Source of the DNA: Pseudomonas entomophila
GTDB taxonomy: Bacteria; Pseudomonadota; Gammaproteobacteria; Pseudomonadales; Pseudomonadaceae
Length of the DNA stretch: 64,000 bases
Assembly: GCF_013523125.1 (NCBI RefSeq)
Contig: NZ_JAAMQJ010000002.1
Location: 124,001 to 188,000, forward strand
Reading direction: 5' to 3'
The stretch's first letter is position 1. The number at the start of each line of letters is the position of its first letter. A program made the position numbers and the translations under genes. Of the stretch, positions 25,513 to 34,229 are shown one piece after another. The notes beneath the pieces were generated by a model. It made no database searches, had not been told where the DNA came from, and saw only the letters and a list, made by a program, of their open reading frames with translations.

Positions 25513-25542
25513 AATCCGAATATATGCCAATTCGAATATACG
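25513..25542. promoter_or_regulatory. Probable ArsR operator between arsR and arsN2
   Basis: Two direct copies of CGAATATA (25517-25524 and 25533-25540) lie 16 bp apart in an AT-rich stretch about 40-70 bp upstream of arsR. The second is part of the palindrome TATTCGAATT read on the minus strand. The position between divergent ars genes suggests ArsR control of both. Confidence 0.5.
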
Positions 25543-25650
25543 GTAAAGCAGATATTTACACTCGCCTCGCCTTACGGGACGTCATAAAACTGGAAAAAGC
25601 CCTCGCTTTGGGCCCTATACTGGCCGTCGATACCATCCCCAGAGTCCCCA

Positions 25651-26100
25651 ATGAACCAGTCTGATATCTCTGTCCGATTGCTTGGTACCGATCAAATCCA
25701 AGGCCTGGCTGCGCATCTGACTGCAGCGGGCTTGCCGACCCAAGACCTTTTGCAGCCCGACCGAATGTTCTATTCCTTTCATCGGGGAGAAACGGAGCTG
25801 GGATACGGGGGCATTGAAGGAACTGGTCGGACTCGTCTGATTCGCTCACTGGTTGTCGTACCGGCCCAGCGAAAGTCAGGGATCGGTACCCTGCTGCTCA
25901 GAGCACTTGAGCGAATAGCGGAAGCTGACGGAGCCCAGAGCCTTCATCTGCTGACCACAACAGCACCCGACTTCTTCGAGGCTCGGGGATATGAGCACAG
26001 AGACCGATCTCAAGCCCCAAAGGCAATTTCCAGTTCGGAGGAGTTCAAGAGCCTTTGTCCGACCTCTGCGGTCTATATGGTGAAGGATCTGGCGACATGA
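25651..26100 (+). CDS. arsN2: ArsN2-type GNAT acetyltransferase
   Basis: A 149-residue GNAT protein starting at ATG 25651. The acetyl-CoA site is VVVPAQRKSGIGTLLLRALE, followed by TTTAPDFFEARGYEHRDRSQ and a C-terminal CPTSAVYMVKDL. These features match the ArsN2 group found in ars clusters, distinct in sequence from the ArsN1 protein encoded at the other end of this operon. It is divergent from arsR and probably shares its operator. The substrate is not known with certainty. Confidence 0.85.
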   Translation: MNQSDISVRLLGTDQIQGLAAHLTAAGLPTQDLLQPDRMFYSFHRGETELGYGGIEGTGRTRLIRSLVVVPAQRKSGIGTLLLRALERIAEADGAQSLHLLTTTAPDFFEARGYEHRDRSQAPKAISSSEEFKSLCPTSAVYMVKDLAT

Positions 26101-26460
26101 ACTCGGTGTCACCTCAGGGAACTCGCCTCCACGAATTTCACTGAGTCCTGCGGCGCCCTGAAGATGGCGAGCCCTGGGCCCGGCATGATTGAGCGACTTC
26201 ATGAGTGAGGATACAGGCGTATCCTTGGACGGTTTTAAACCTGCCTGGTAGCGGAAAACAGTCAGTCTGGTTGGCGCGTCTGCGCTCGGAAAAGCAGCAA
26301 CCCCTCCAAGATGTATCTCAGAGAAATCCATGCCCAACCCAACGATTTGTAGGGGGCTCCCAGCCAGGAGCGCTCGCACCGGTTACCACGCCCCAAAAAG
26401 ATACCATCATAATTTTTTTGGGGTTTTAGCACGGGGTCCTTCCTGTGATTTTTTCTGGCT
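26101..26460. other. Non-coding cargo edge before the transposon end
   Basis: No gene is seen between arsN2 and the terminal repeats. A CCCCAAAAAG...CTTTTTTGGGG-like AT-rich segment lies around 26391-26430, possibly a terminator for arsN2. Confidence 0.4.
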
Positions 26461-26470
26461 GAACCTTTGC

Positions 26471-26619
26471 TGTGACAACCTTTATTAAACGAAAAAGCCC
26501 GAGAAATTTTGAAAAATTATGCTTTGTGACAACCTTTATTTTTGCTTCCCTAGAAGCAGCCTCCTCGCTAGGCCGCGAAATGCAAGAGACTTTGTGACAA
26601 AGTTTATTAATCGGCAACA
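26471..26619. mobile_element. Left end of the Tn7-like transposon with three TnsB-type binding sites
   Basis: Three same-direction copies of a 16-bp motif occur: TGTGACAACCTTTATT at 26471-26486 and 26525-26540, and TGTGACAAAGTTTATT at 26593-26608. Read inward from the right on the minus strand, the element would begin TGTTGCCGATTAATAAACTT, with the TGT/ACA terminus of Tn7-like elements at 26617-26619. Three spaced sites over ~140 bp is the Tn7 left-end layout. The exact terminal base and the 5-bp target duplication cannot be proven because the other end is outside the window. Confidence 0.8.
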
Positions 26620-26620
26620 A

Positions 26621-26649
26621 AAGGGTCGCTCCAAAGCGGCCCTTTTTAT
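26621..26649 (+). terminator. Rho-independent terminator abutting the transposon end
   Basis: AAGGGTCGCT (26621-26630), loop CCAA, AGCGGCCCTT (26635-26644), then a T-rich tail. It begins within two bases of the predicted element end. It is probably the terminator of the gene targeted by TnsD (glmS by analogy with Tn7), displaced from that gene by the insertion. Confidence 0.75.
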
Positions 26650-26738
26650 TGTGCCGGATACAATGCTCGAGTCATGACAGCGGTCCCAGGATGATCGAGC
26701 TTTTTTCAAAGGCTGAAATTCGTGTCCAGGGAGAACGC

Positions 26739-26879
26739 ATGAAAAAGAGCGAGCTACCGGTCAAGACCTGTGCCTACTGCCAGCTGCCGTTCACCTGGCG
26801 CAAGAAGTGGGCCCGCTGCTGGGACGAGGTGCGCTATTGCTCCGAGCGCTGCCGGCGAACGGCGAAGAGCCAGCGCTGA
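26739..26879 (+). CDS. DUF2256 small zinc-ribbon protein
   Basis: A 46-residue protein; ATG 26739 is 5 nt after AGGGAGA. The sequence has two CxxC-type pairs, CAYCQLPF and YCSERCRR, with the WRKKWARCWDEV block typical of DUF2256. Function unknown; probably a small metal- or nucleic-acid-binding protein. It is the first chromosomal gene outside the transposon end. Confidence 0.85.
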   Translation: MKKSELPVKTCAYCQLPFTWRKKWARCWDEVRYCSERCRRTAKSQR

Positions 26880-26971
26880 GGCACACCGGCGCGGCTGGCG
26901 CTGGCGCAACTACCGCGCGAGGATGAACTACGCTTGATGGGCATCCACTGTCCAGTCAGGAGAGGTCATCC

Positions 26972-28153
26972 ATGCATGCGCAACTTCCACCGGCACTGCA
27001 AGGCCTGCAGGTGCCGTTGCGTTTGAAACTCTGGGACGGCAATCAGCTCGACCTGGGTCCTGATCCCCAGGTGACCTTGCTGGTCAAGCATCCGGCCTCG
27101 ATCGCTCACCTCAACCATCCCAGCATGGATGAATTGGGCGCCGCTTTCGTCGAGGGTGAGTTCGACCTGCAAGGGGACATCACGCAGGCCATCCGCATCT
27201 GTGACGAGCTGGGCACCGCGTTGCTTCAGGAGGAAGACGCGCAGCCGACCCGCACGGCACACGACAAGGACACCGATGCACAGGCCATCGCCTACCACTA
27301 CGACGTGTCCAATGCGTTCTACCAGCTGTGGCTGGACCCGGACATGGCGTACTCCTGCGCCTATTTCAAGACGCCCGACACCACGCTTGAAACGGCGCAA
27401 CAGGACAAGTTCGACCACCTCTGCCGCAAGCTGCGGTTGCAGGCCGGTGACTATCTGCTGGATGTCGGTTGCGGCTGGGGAGGACTGGCGCGTTTCGCGG
27501 CGCGTGAGTATGGCGCCCGGGTGATGGGGATCACCCTCAGCGAGCAGCAACTTGCGCTTGCCCAGCAACGTGTCAGGGACGAAGGGCTCGACGATCGCGT
27601 CGAGCTGAAGAAGATGGACTATCGCGACCTGCCGCAGGATGGCCGTTTCGACAAGGTCGTCAGTGTCGGCATGTTCGAGCATGTCGGACACGCCAACCTG
27701 CCGTTGTACTGCCGGATCCTGTTCGGCGCCGTGCGGGAGGGCGGCCTGGTGATGAACCATGGCATCACCGCCAAGCACGTCGATGGCCGTCCGGTGGGGC
27801 ATGGGGCCGGAGCGTTCATCGGTCAGTACGTGTTCCCCCATGGCGAACTGCCGCACCTGTCGATGATGTGCGCGAACGTCTGCCAGGCCGGCCTGGAAGT
27901 GGCGGATGTCGAGAGCCTGCGCCTGCACTATGCCAAGACGTTGGGGCACTGGAGCGAACGTCTTGAACATCAATTGCACCGCGCAGCGGCCGAGATCCCG
28001 GAGAAGACCTTGCGGATCTGGCGCCTGTACCTGGCAGGCTGCGCCTATGCGTTCGCCAAGGGCTGGATCGACCTGCACCAGATCCTCGCGGTCAAGCCCT
28101 ATGCCGATGGGCATCACGACCTGCCCTGGACGCGCGAGGACCTGTACCGCTAG
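26972..28153 (+). CDS. cfa: Cyclopropane-fatty-acyl-phospholipid synthase
   Basis: A 393-residue SAM-dependent enzyme starting at ATG 26972, with AGGAGAGG upstream. The N-terminal ~110 residues are the lipid-binding domain; the methyltransferase core has LLDVGCGWGGLARFAA near residue 165 and the YSCAYF block before it. The conserved MFEHVGHANLP and NHGI segments follow. It methylenates unsaturated acyl chains in membrane phospholipids. The stop lies 3 bp from the stop of the convergent cardiolipin synthase gene. Confidence 0.95.
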   Translation: MHAQLPPALQGLQVPLRLKLWDGNQLDLGPDPQVTLLVKHPASIAHLNHPSMDELGAAFVEGEFDLQGDITQAIRICDELGTALLQEEDAQPTRTAHDKDTDAQAIAYHYDVSNAFYQLWLDPDMAYSCAYFKTPDTTLETAQQDKFDHLCRKLRLQAGDYLLDVGCGWGGLARFAAREYGARVMGITLSEQQLALAQQRVRDEGLDDRVELKKMDYRDLPQDGRFDKVVSVGMFEHVGHANLPLYCRILFGAVREGGLVMNHGITAKHVDGRPVGHGAGAFIGQYVFPHGELPHLSMMCANVCQAGLEVADVESLRLHYAKTLGHWSERLEHQLHRAAAEIPEKTLRIWRLYLAGCAYAFAKGWIDLHQILAVKPYADGHHDLPWTREDLYR

Positions 28154-28156
28154 AGG

Positions 28157-29596
28157 TCATAGAATCGGCGAGATCAGCCGGGCAACACGCATCCCCAGGT
28201 GCTGGAGGCGATGCGTGTTGCGGCTGTCGTTGAGAGTGATCTGCCGGGCCTGCGCGAAGTCGGCCGTGAGCATGCCTTCCACCTGCTCGGCGAATGGCTT
28301 GTCCACGGTCAGCAGCATAATTTCGAAGTTGAGGCGGAACGAGCGGTTGTCCAGGTTGGCGCTGCCGATGGCGCTGAATTCGTCGTCCACCAGAACGACT
28401 TTCTGGTGCAGGAACCCCGGTTGGTAGCGGTAGACCTTGACGCCTGCACGCACGGCTTCGAAGGCGAACAGGCTCGAGGCGGCATACACCACGCGATGAT
28501 CGGGGCGCGACGGGATCAGCAGCCGCACGTCGACGCCGCGCAGCACCGCCAGGCGCAAGGCCGCCGACATGGCTTCGTCGGGAATGAAGTAAGGGCTGGT
28601 GATCCACACCCGTTCCCGTGCTGAATGGATGGCTTCGAGAAAGAACAGTGAACACGTCTCCTGTGGGTCAGCCGGCCCGCTGACTAGGACCTGGCACAGC
28701 ATCCCGTCTTCAGGGTAGGCATCTGGCAGGAGCAGGGGTGGCAGGGCGCGCGTGGCCCAGTACCAGTCTTCGGCGAACGACTCCTGGAGGCACGCCAGCA
28801 CCGGGCCACTCACCTGGACGTGCGTATCGCGCCAGGGCGAGAGCGGGCGGTGGTGGCCCAGATACTCGTCGCCGACGTTATGGCCGCCGACGAAGCCTGT
28901 CAGCCCGTCGACGACCACGATCTTGCGATGATTACGGAAGTTGACCTGGAACCGGTTGAACCAACCGCGGCGCGTGGTGAAGGCCTGGACCTGTACACCC
29001 GCCTCACGCAGGGCCTGCACGTAACGCCTGGGCAATGCATGGCTACCGACACCGTCGTACAGCACGAATACCTGGACACCGGCGTGGGCCTTGCGTATCA
29101 ACAGCTGCTGCAAGGCCTGGCCCAGTTCATCGTCATGAATGATGAAGAACTGGACCAGCACCACCTCTTCGGCACGCTCGATCGCGTCGAAGATCGCATC
29201 GAAGGTGGCGCGTCCGTTGACCAGCAGTTTCACTTCGTTGTGCGGCAACCATGGCATGCGTCCCAGGGCCGACATCGCCCGCAACGCCAGGGTCGGCGCC
29301 GACTGCCTGGCCTTCAAGGCCTGCTCGACCCAGGCGCGCCAGTTCAAGCCAGCCATCGCCACATGCATTTCCTGGTTGGCCTTGCGCCTGGCCAGAATAT
29401 AGGCGTAGAAGGAGCGTGAGCCGAAGACCAGGTAGGGGATCAGGGTCAGATAAGGGATGAAGAACAGCGACATCGCCCAGGCGATCGCGCCTTGCGCCGT
29501 GCGGACGGTGAACATGGCATGTACCGCCGCCACGATGCCCATCAGATGAACGAAACCGATCACATATCCGAAAAAGTGCGGGCTCTGATAATCCAT
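28157..29596 (-). CDS. cls: Cardiolipin synthase (phospholipase D family)
   Basis: A 479-residue membrane protein with two N-terminal membrane segments ([20 protein letters not shown] and [20 protein letters not shown]). Two HKD motifs follow: [19 protein letters not shown] and [20 protein letters not shown]. This is the ClsA layout and length. It condenses phosphatidylglycerol into cardiolipin in the inner membrane. Convergent with cfa. Confidence 0.95.
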   Translation of the reverse strand: MDYQSPHFFGYVIGFVHLMGIVAAVHAMFTVRTAQGAIAWAMSLFFIPYLTLIPYLVFGSRSFYAYILARRKANQEMHVAMAGLNWRAWVEQALKARQSAPTLALRAMSALGRMPWLPHNEVKLLVNGRATFDAIFDAIERAEEVVLVQFFIIHDDELGQALQQLLIRKAHAGVQVFVLYDGVGSHALPRRYVQALREAGVQVQAFTTRRGWFNRFQVNFRNHRKIVVVDGLTGFVGGHNVGDEYLGHHRPLSPWRDTHVQVSGPVLACLQESFAEDWYWATRALPPLLLPDAYPEDGMLCQVLVSGPADPQETCSLFFLEAIHSARERVWITSPYFIPDEAMSAALRLAVLRGVDVRLLIPSRPDHRVVYAASSLFAFEAVRAGVKVYRYQPGFLHQKVVLVDDEFSAIGSANLDNRSFRLNFEIMLLTVDKPFAEQVEGMLTADFAQARQITLNDSRNTHRLQHLGMRVARLISPIL

Positions 29597-29719
29597 ACCT
29601 ATCCTGCGCTGTGCATGTTCGTCGGCTAACAGACCTTGTGGCCGTCGCTTGGTGCAACCTGATGCACGAAACGACGTCCAATCCTCGATTCGGCCGATAC
29701 CCGGCCCAGGTGGAGTTCC

Positions 29720-30247
29720 ATGATGAAAAAGCGTGTGTGGTGTGCACTGTCGTTGGCGCTGGTCGGTCCCCTGGCCAATGCCCAGATGCTTCAGCCTGGG
29801 CTGTGGGAGCTGACCACCAGCAACATGCAGGTCGACGGCAAGCAGTTGCCTGACATGGACTTCATGTTAGGCCAGCTGAAGAACCTGCCGCCTGAACAAC
29901 GGGCCATGATGGAGGGGGTGTTGACCAAGCAAGGCGTCACGCTGGGAGGCAAGGGCGTACGTTCCTGCCTGACGCCCGAGCAAGTCAATACCAACGACAT
30001 TCCTTTGCAGGACCCCAAGTCGGGTTGCACGCAGCGCATCACCGATCGCACGGGCAATGTCTGGAAGTTCGAATTCAGCTGCCCGAAAGCGCAGGGCGCT
30101 GGTCAGGCGACGTTCCTGAGCGACCGTGAATTCGTGACCAAGGTCAATGGCACCTTCAACGCGTCGGGCGTGCAACAGCGTGGCAGCATGGACACTCGTG
30201 CGGTGTGGTTGGGCAGTGACTGTGGCGCAGTTCGTCCGCGCCAGTGA
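29720..30247 (+). CDS. DUF3617 secreted protein
   Basis: A 175-residue protein starting at ATG 29720, with GTGGAG upstream. It has a signal peptide ([20 protein letters not shown], cleaved at ANA). The mature protein starts [20 protein letters not shown], the DUF3617 opening, and has three cysteines, two likely disulfide-bonded ([15 protein letters not shown]). It is periplasmic and of unknown function. It abuts the convergent folE2 gene. Confidence 0.85.
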   Translation: MMKKRVWCALSLALVGPLANAQMLQPGLWELTTSNMQVDGKQLPDMDFMLGQLKNLPPEQRAMMEGVLTKQGVTLGGKGVRSCLTPEQVNTNDIPLQDPKSGCTQRITDRTGNVWKFEFSCPKAQGAGQATFLSDREFVTKVNGTFNASGVQQRGSMDTRAVWLGSDCGAVRPRQ

Positions 30248-30250
30248 CCG

Positions 30251-31135
30251 TTACCATCGCCAACGGCTGACGGCCACCGCATCGTGGGCATGCAGGCTCT
30301 CTGCATGCTCGACCCGCACTTCGAACCCTGCAACCCCCACGGCCGTGAGCAATGCTCCATGCACGCGCCTGGCTGCGTCTTCGCAGAACATCAGGTTCTG
30401 TCCGTTGGCCAGGGCGAATGCCTGCTCATCCACACGCTTGACGGCTGTCTGCACGGCAGTACCCAAAGCGTGTTCGACCTCATCGATCAGTTCCACAATA
30501 GGTAGATGGTCGAGCCCTTCAAGACGTACCCCTATGCGCGCCACGCTACGCTGGCTGTGCGGGGTCGCCACGATTCCCTGGCTGCTGCCCAACCAATCGA
30601 TGACCTGAGCGCGGTCGACCTGCACCAAGGGAAAGTCGATAGCAAACTGGTTCTGGATGAGTTGCCTCGCCAAGGCCGCCGAGCAGGGGCAAGTGGAGGA
30701 GTAAGGCACGTCGATGAAGAGTTCCACGTGGAACATATCGTCTTCGAGGCGGGCATCGACCGTGACCGGATACGACTTCCAACCGGAAGTCTCGCTGATC
30801 AGCGCCGATCGCTTCAGCAGGCAATCGAATCGCAGCTGTACGGTGGCCGCCGTGGACAAATCGTGGTGAGTGGCGAGAAACCTGTGCAGCAACTGCTCGA
30901 GGGCTGCTGGGTCGAGATCGTTGTCCTCCAAGGTGTTCAACATCAGATAAAGCCGTGACATGTGGATGCCTTTGGCATCGAGTGCATCCAGGTTGACCCC
31001 GGCATCGACACGCGCGGCTACCCGCTGCCCCATGATCTGGATGGGCAGCGCGATCCCTTGCATGCCGACCCAGTTCAGCGCAATGGCATGGGAGCTGGCG
31101 TGGTGTGCGACATCGGGCAGGTGTAGATCAGTCAT
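30251..31135 (-). CDS. folE2: Type IB GTP cyclohydrolase I (FolE2), zinc-independent
   Basis: ATG 31135 starts a 294-residue protein; the upstream in-frame extension crosses the promoter. It contains the FolE2 (COG1469) signature with the catalytic Cys region PYSSTCPCSAALARQL. FolE2 makes dihydroneopterin triphosphate from GTP using metals other than zinc, and replaces zinc-dependent FolE under zinc limitation. A Zur box lies at 31209-31221, between it and the divergent DUF1826/COG0523 genes, consistent with this role. Confidence 0.93.
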   Translation of the reverse strand: MTDLHLPDVAHHASSHAIALNWVGMQGIALPIQIMGQRVAARVDAGVNLDALDAKGIHMSRLYLMLNTLEDNDLDPAALEQLLHRFLATHHDLSTAATVQLRFDCLLKRSALISETSGWKSYPVTVDARLEDDMFHVELFIDVPYSSTCPCSAALARQLIQNQFAIDFPLVQVDRAQVIDWLGSSQGIVATPHSQRSVARIGVRLEGLDHLPIVELIDEVEHALGTAVQTAVKRVDEQAFALANGQNLMFCEDAARRVHGALLTAVGVAGFEVRVEHAESLHAHDAVAVSRWRW

Positions 31136-31208
31136 GGAGGATTCCCGTACGAACGTGTCATCGGTACCCGGAGGGAGGGCGACAGAAAAAACCGACGACG
31201 ATGATTTA

Positions 31209-31221
31209 GTTATACTATAAC
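31209..31221. promoter_or_regulatory. Zur box between folE2 and DUF1826
   Basis: GTTATACTATAAC is a near-perfect palindrome matching the GTTATA-N-TATAAC core of proteobacterial Zur sites. It lies 74 bp before folE2 and 33 bp before the DUF1826 gene, so one site can repress both divergent units when zinc is sufficient. Confidence 0.85.
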
Positions 31222-31253
31222 GTATTAGCCTCATCATCCGTGAAGGAGCAGGC

Positions 31254-31901
31254 ATGGCCAGTCGTCTTTTTCCGCTGCATCGTCCGATCGCGCTTGAGTC
31301 GGCGTCGACACTGCCCCCGTCGCATCAGGTCATGGAGGCGTCTCCCAACGTCCTGTCAGCCATTCTCGCGAACGAGGTCAACCTGGCGATCTGGCAGCGC
31401 AGCCTGCCGTCCCACATCGCAGATTTTTCCGCGCTCGTGCTGAGCCTCGGTCAACGCCTGGCCGATGAGCGTGTGGTGGAGGTACGCGAGGATGCACCCG
31501 TGGTCCTGAACGACCTGCTGGTCGGCACCCAGGACTTGCAGGGCTATGAGGCGTTCGTGGCTGACGTGACTTGGTTGGTGGAGGCGTTCACCTGCCTGGT
31601 GGGAGCACGGCGACTCGGGCTGCGCTTGCGCACATTGCAGGGTGCCATGTGCCCTCGGTTCCACGTCGACCATGTGGCGCTGCGTCTGTTGACCACCTAC
31701 GCGGGTGCCGGCAGTGAATGGCTGAGCGATCCCGCCGATGCGAACGTTCCCGAGCGCTGTCATCGGCTGGGCCAAGGGAATGTGGCCTTGCTCAAAGGGG
31801 AGAACTGGTCGGGTAACGAAGGGCGTGGCCTGGTACATCGCTCGCCCGGTGCGACCCAGGATGCCGGACGCCTGTTGCTGAGCATTGACTGGTTGCAGTG
31901 A
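31254..31901 (+). CDS. DUF1826 protein of the zinc-starvation locus
   Basis: A 215-residue protein starting at ATG 31254. It shows the DUF1826 pattern with LAIWQRSLPS early, a CPRFHVDHVALRLLTTYAGA block in the middle and CHRLGQGNVALLKGENW later; conserved His, Asp and Cys suggest a metal or 2-oxoglutarate-oxygenase-like site. It recurs next to COG0523 GTPases in Zur regulons. Function is not established. It overlaps or abuts the next gene and sits 33 bp after the Zur box. Confidence 0.85.
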   Translation: MASRLFPLHRPIALESASTLPPSHQVMEASPNVLSAILANEVNLAIWQRSLPSHIADFSALVLSLGQRLADERVVEVREDAPVVLNDLLVGTQDLQGYEAFVADVTWLVEAFTCLVGARRLGLRLRTLQGAMCPRFHVDHVALRLLTTYAGAGSEWLSDPADANVPERCHRLGQGNVALLKGENWSGNEGRGLVHRSPGATQDAGRLLLSIDWLQ

Positions 31902-31948
31902 GGTTGATTAGTAATGGACTTCCTTCGGCCAGACCTAGAAGCCTCTTC

Positions 31949-32923
31949 ATGCTGCGCGACATACCGACCCACCTCATTGCCGGGCCCCTGGGCGCTGGCA
32001 AGACAAGTCTGATCAAGCACCTGCTGTCACAGCGACCCGACACCGAACGCTGGGCCGTACTGGTCAACGAGTTCGGGCAGATCGGCCTGGATGCGGCGCT
32101 GCTGGATGCCCGCGACCCTGACATCGCGATCAGCGAAGTGGCGGGCGGCTGTCTGTGCTGCGTCAACGGCGTGCCCTTCCAGGTGGCACTCGGCCGGCTA
32201 CTGCGCGCACAGCGGCCCCATCGCATGTTCATCGAACCTTCAGGGCTGGGCCATCCCTTCGAACTGGCCTCGCAACTGGGAAAGCAGCCCTGGGCAGGGG
32301 TACTGTCGGTACAACCCTTGGTGACCGTTCTGGATGCCAGTGCCTTGGCTAAGGGGGCCGTGCTGTCCCAGCCCCAGCAAGAAGCGCTTCAGCAATCGGC
32401 GCAGCTCATCCTCAACAAATCCGAGCTTGTGGACAACGCAGCAAGGCTGTTGATAACTCAGCAACTGCCCATGAAACCGATGATTTGGACCGATCATGGG
32501 CGCGTCGATCTGGCGGATATTCCTATCGCTGAATCAGCTATAAGTAATTCATTATATGTAGATTTACCCCCGGCCCGCCTGGACGACATCGCGCTTCGGA
32601 CAGTCTGGATCGACAGAACGCGACCTCTCATCGCGGTGCACGAGGACGGTTCAGCTTGGAGTTGGGGCGGGCGATGGCATCCAAGCCAGCGGTTTTCGCT
32701 GGAACGGGTCACGGAGGTGTTGGCTTCGCTGGCGACGACACGTGCCAAGGCCGTTATCCACAGCCGTGAAGGCTGGATGTCTTTCAATGGGGTGAAAAGC
32801 GAACGCACAGTCTGGCAAGCCAGCGAATGGAGAAAGGATTCGCGAATAGAGCTTATTTTTCCACAGGCTCATGCCAGCCAAGCACTGACGAGCGCTTTCA
32901 CCTACTGCCTTGTGGATAACTAA
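31949..32923 (+). CDS. COG0523 (CobW/ZigA-like) GTPase, putative zinc metallochaperone
   Basis: ATG 31949 is preferred to the upstream GTG 31898 (which overlaps the DUF1826 stop), because family members begin just before the P-loop; 324 residues. The Walker A motif is GPLGAGKTS (12-20) and the metal-binding motif GGCLCC has C68, C70 and C71. The C-terminal CobW_C domain follows. Such GTPases are thought to deliver zinc to essential enzymes during starvation. Same operon as DUF1826 under the Zur box. Confidence 0.9.
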   Translation: MLRDIPTHLIAGPLGAGKTSLIKHLLSQRPDTERWAVLVNEFGQIGLDAALLDARDPDIAISEVAGGCLCCVNGVPFQVALGRLLRAQRPHRMFIEPSGLGHPFELASQLGKQPWAGVLSVQPLVTVLDASALAKGAVLSQPQQEALQQSAQLILNKSELVDNAARLLITQQLPMKPMIWTDHGRVDLADIPIAESAISNSLYVDLPPARLDDIALRTVWIDRTRPLIAVHEDGSAWSWGGRWHPSQRFSLERVTEVLASLATTRAKAVIHSREGWMSFNGVKSERTVWQASEWRKDSRIELIFPQAHASQALTSAFTYCLVDN

Positions 32924-33316
32924 TCAGGGGTTCCAGCGATCGTGCGTACGCCGCCACTGCTGCATCTCGATAACGTTATCCACAGGCGCTGACGCCTCGG
33001 CCTGGAAGGGGTAGGGGGCCAGTTCGATGTAGAGGGCGTGAGCACCGAACTGAGTGGCTGTGCCCGAGTGACGTTGTTCGCCGGTGACGGTGAATTCGAA
33101 GTCGTACACACGCCCCAGGCGCCGCCGGCCACGCGCATCCGGTATGAAACCGATGCGTCGCAGCGCTATGGTGTCATCCAGCAGCTCCAGGTCGAGCTTG
33201 GCGCAGTGTTGCTTGACCCGCTCCAGGGCGCGCTCACGCAGGCCATGGTTGTGCCACAGCCAAGACCCCAAGGTCAGCAACACCATCAGGCCGAAAAGGT
33301 TCTCCAGGGTCAACAT
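32924..33316 (-). CDS. DUF3301 membrane-anchored protein
   Basis: ATG 33316 has GGAG 9 nt upstream (130 residues). One N-terminal membrane segment (LFGLMVLLTLGSWLWHNHGL) is followed by a basic soluble part with DDTIALRRIGF and RRLGRVYDFEFTVTGEQRH, the DUF3301 pattern. Function unknown. Its stop directly abuts that of the convergent GTPase gene. Confidence 0.85.
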   Translation of the reverse strand: MLTLENLFGLMVLLTLGSWLWHNHGLRERALERVKQHCAKLDLELLDDTIALRRIGFIPDARGRRRLGRVYDFEFTVTGEQRHSGTATQFGAHALYIELAPYPFQAEASAPVDNVIEMQQWRRTHDRWNP

Positions 33317-33435
33317 CTGCACAGGCTCCACGAATATGAGGTCAGCTTAACCGGACCGAAAAGGCATCGCACGGGCGATGGGCGAAGGGCCACTGCAGGC
33401 GCAATGATTTATCCCCAGGTCCGGGGAACCTTGGC

Positions 33436-33927
33436 TCATGCCTCGGCGTCGTCGGTCCTGAGGTTCTGATAACGCTCTTGCAGCTCCTGACGAATCTGCC
33501 GGCGCTGCTGGCCTTGCACGAAGCGACGTTTTTCCTCGCTGCTCTGGGGCTGGCGTGGCGGCACGGGAACGGGGCGTCGATTGTCGTCCACCGCGACCAT
33601 AGTGAAGAAACAACTGTTGGAATGGCGTACGGAGCGTTGCCGAATGTTCTCGGTCACGACCTTGATGCCCACTTCCATCGAGGTGGTGCCGGTGTAGTTC
33701 ACCGAGGCCAGGAAGGTCACCAGCTCCCCGACATGCACGGGCTCGCGGAAGATCACCTGGTCGACCGACAAGGTCACCACATAGGTCCCGGCATAACGGC
33801 TGGCACAGGCATACGCCACTTCGTCCAGGTACTTGAGCAGCGTGCCACCGTGCACGTTGCCGGAGAAGTTGGCCATGTCCGGGGTCATGAGCACGGTCAT
33901 CGAGAGTTGGGCGTTTCCAGGTTCCAT
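33436..33927 (-). CDS. Hotdog-fold acyl-CoA thioesterase
   Basis: ATG 33927 starts a 163-residue protein (MEPGNAQLSMTVLMTPDMAN). The FSGNVHGGTLLKYLDEVAYA block with catalytic Asp and the VSVNYTG-like strand are typical of YciA/acyl-CoA hydrolases. It hydrolyses acyl-CoA thioesters in the cytosol. The C-terminal ~30 residues are charged and Arg/Gln-rich. A long upstream frame exists but is unlikely to be translated. Confidence 0.88.
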   Translation of the reverse strand: MEPGNAQLSMTVLMTPDMANFSGNVHGGTLLKYLDEVAYACASRYAGTYVVTLSVDQVIFREPVHVGELVTFLASVNYTGTTSMEVGIKVVTENIRQRSVRHSNSCFFTMVAVDDNRRPVPVPPRQPQSSEEKRRFVQGQQRRQIRQELQERYQNLRTDDAEA

Positions 33928-34229
33928 AATCAGGCTCACGGTTCGGTTGCGGTAGAGCGGGGCGAACGGATCGCCCCTGACGCCAGGGCGCACACGTGTG
34001 GACAGAGGTCCGGAACACCCCACCGGCCCACCAGGATGCCGGATGAATGTGTCCATCTGTTTCTGCATATTGCACCCGCCACGTGCGGCAAGTGGCGATG
34101 TTACCCTGAGCGTGCTCATGCAAGGTGAGCATTCTTTCACCTAGAACAGTATGTACTTGCGGTTCGTCGCACCCAGTCGGGTAGCGGACGGCCGGGCCCG
34201 TGCATCGATGACAAGGAGTAGCAACCGCC

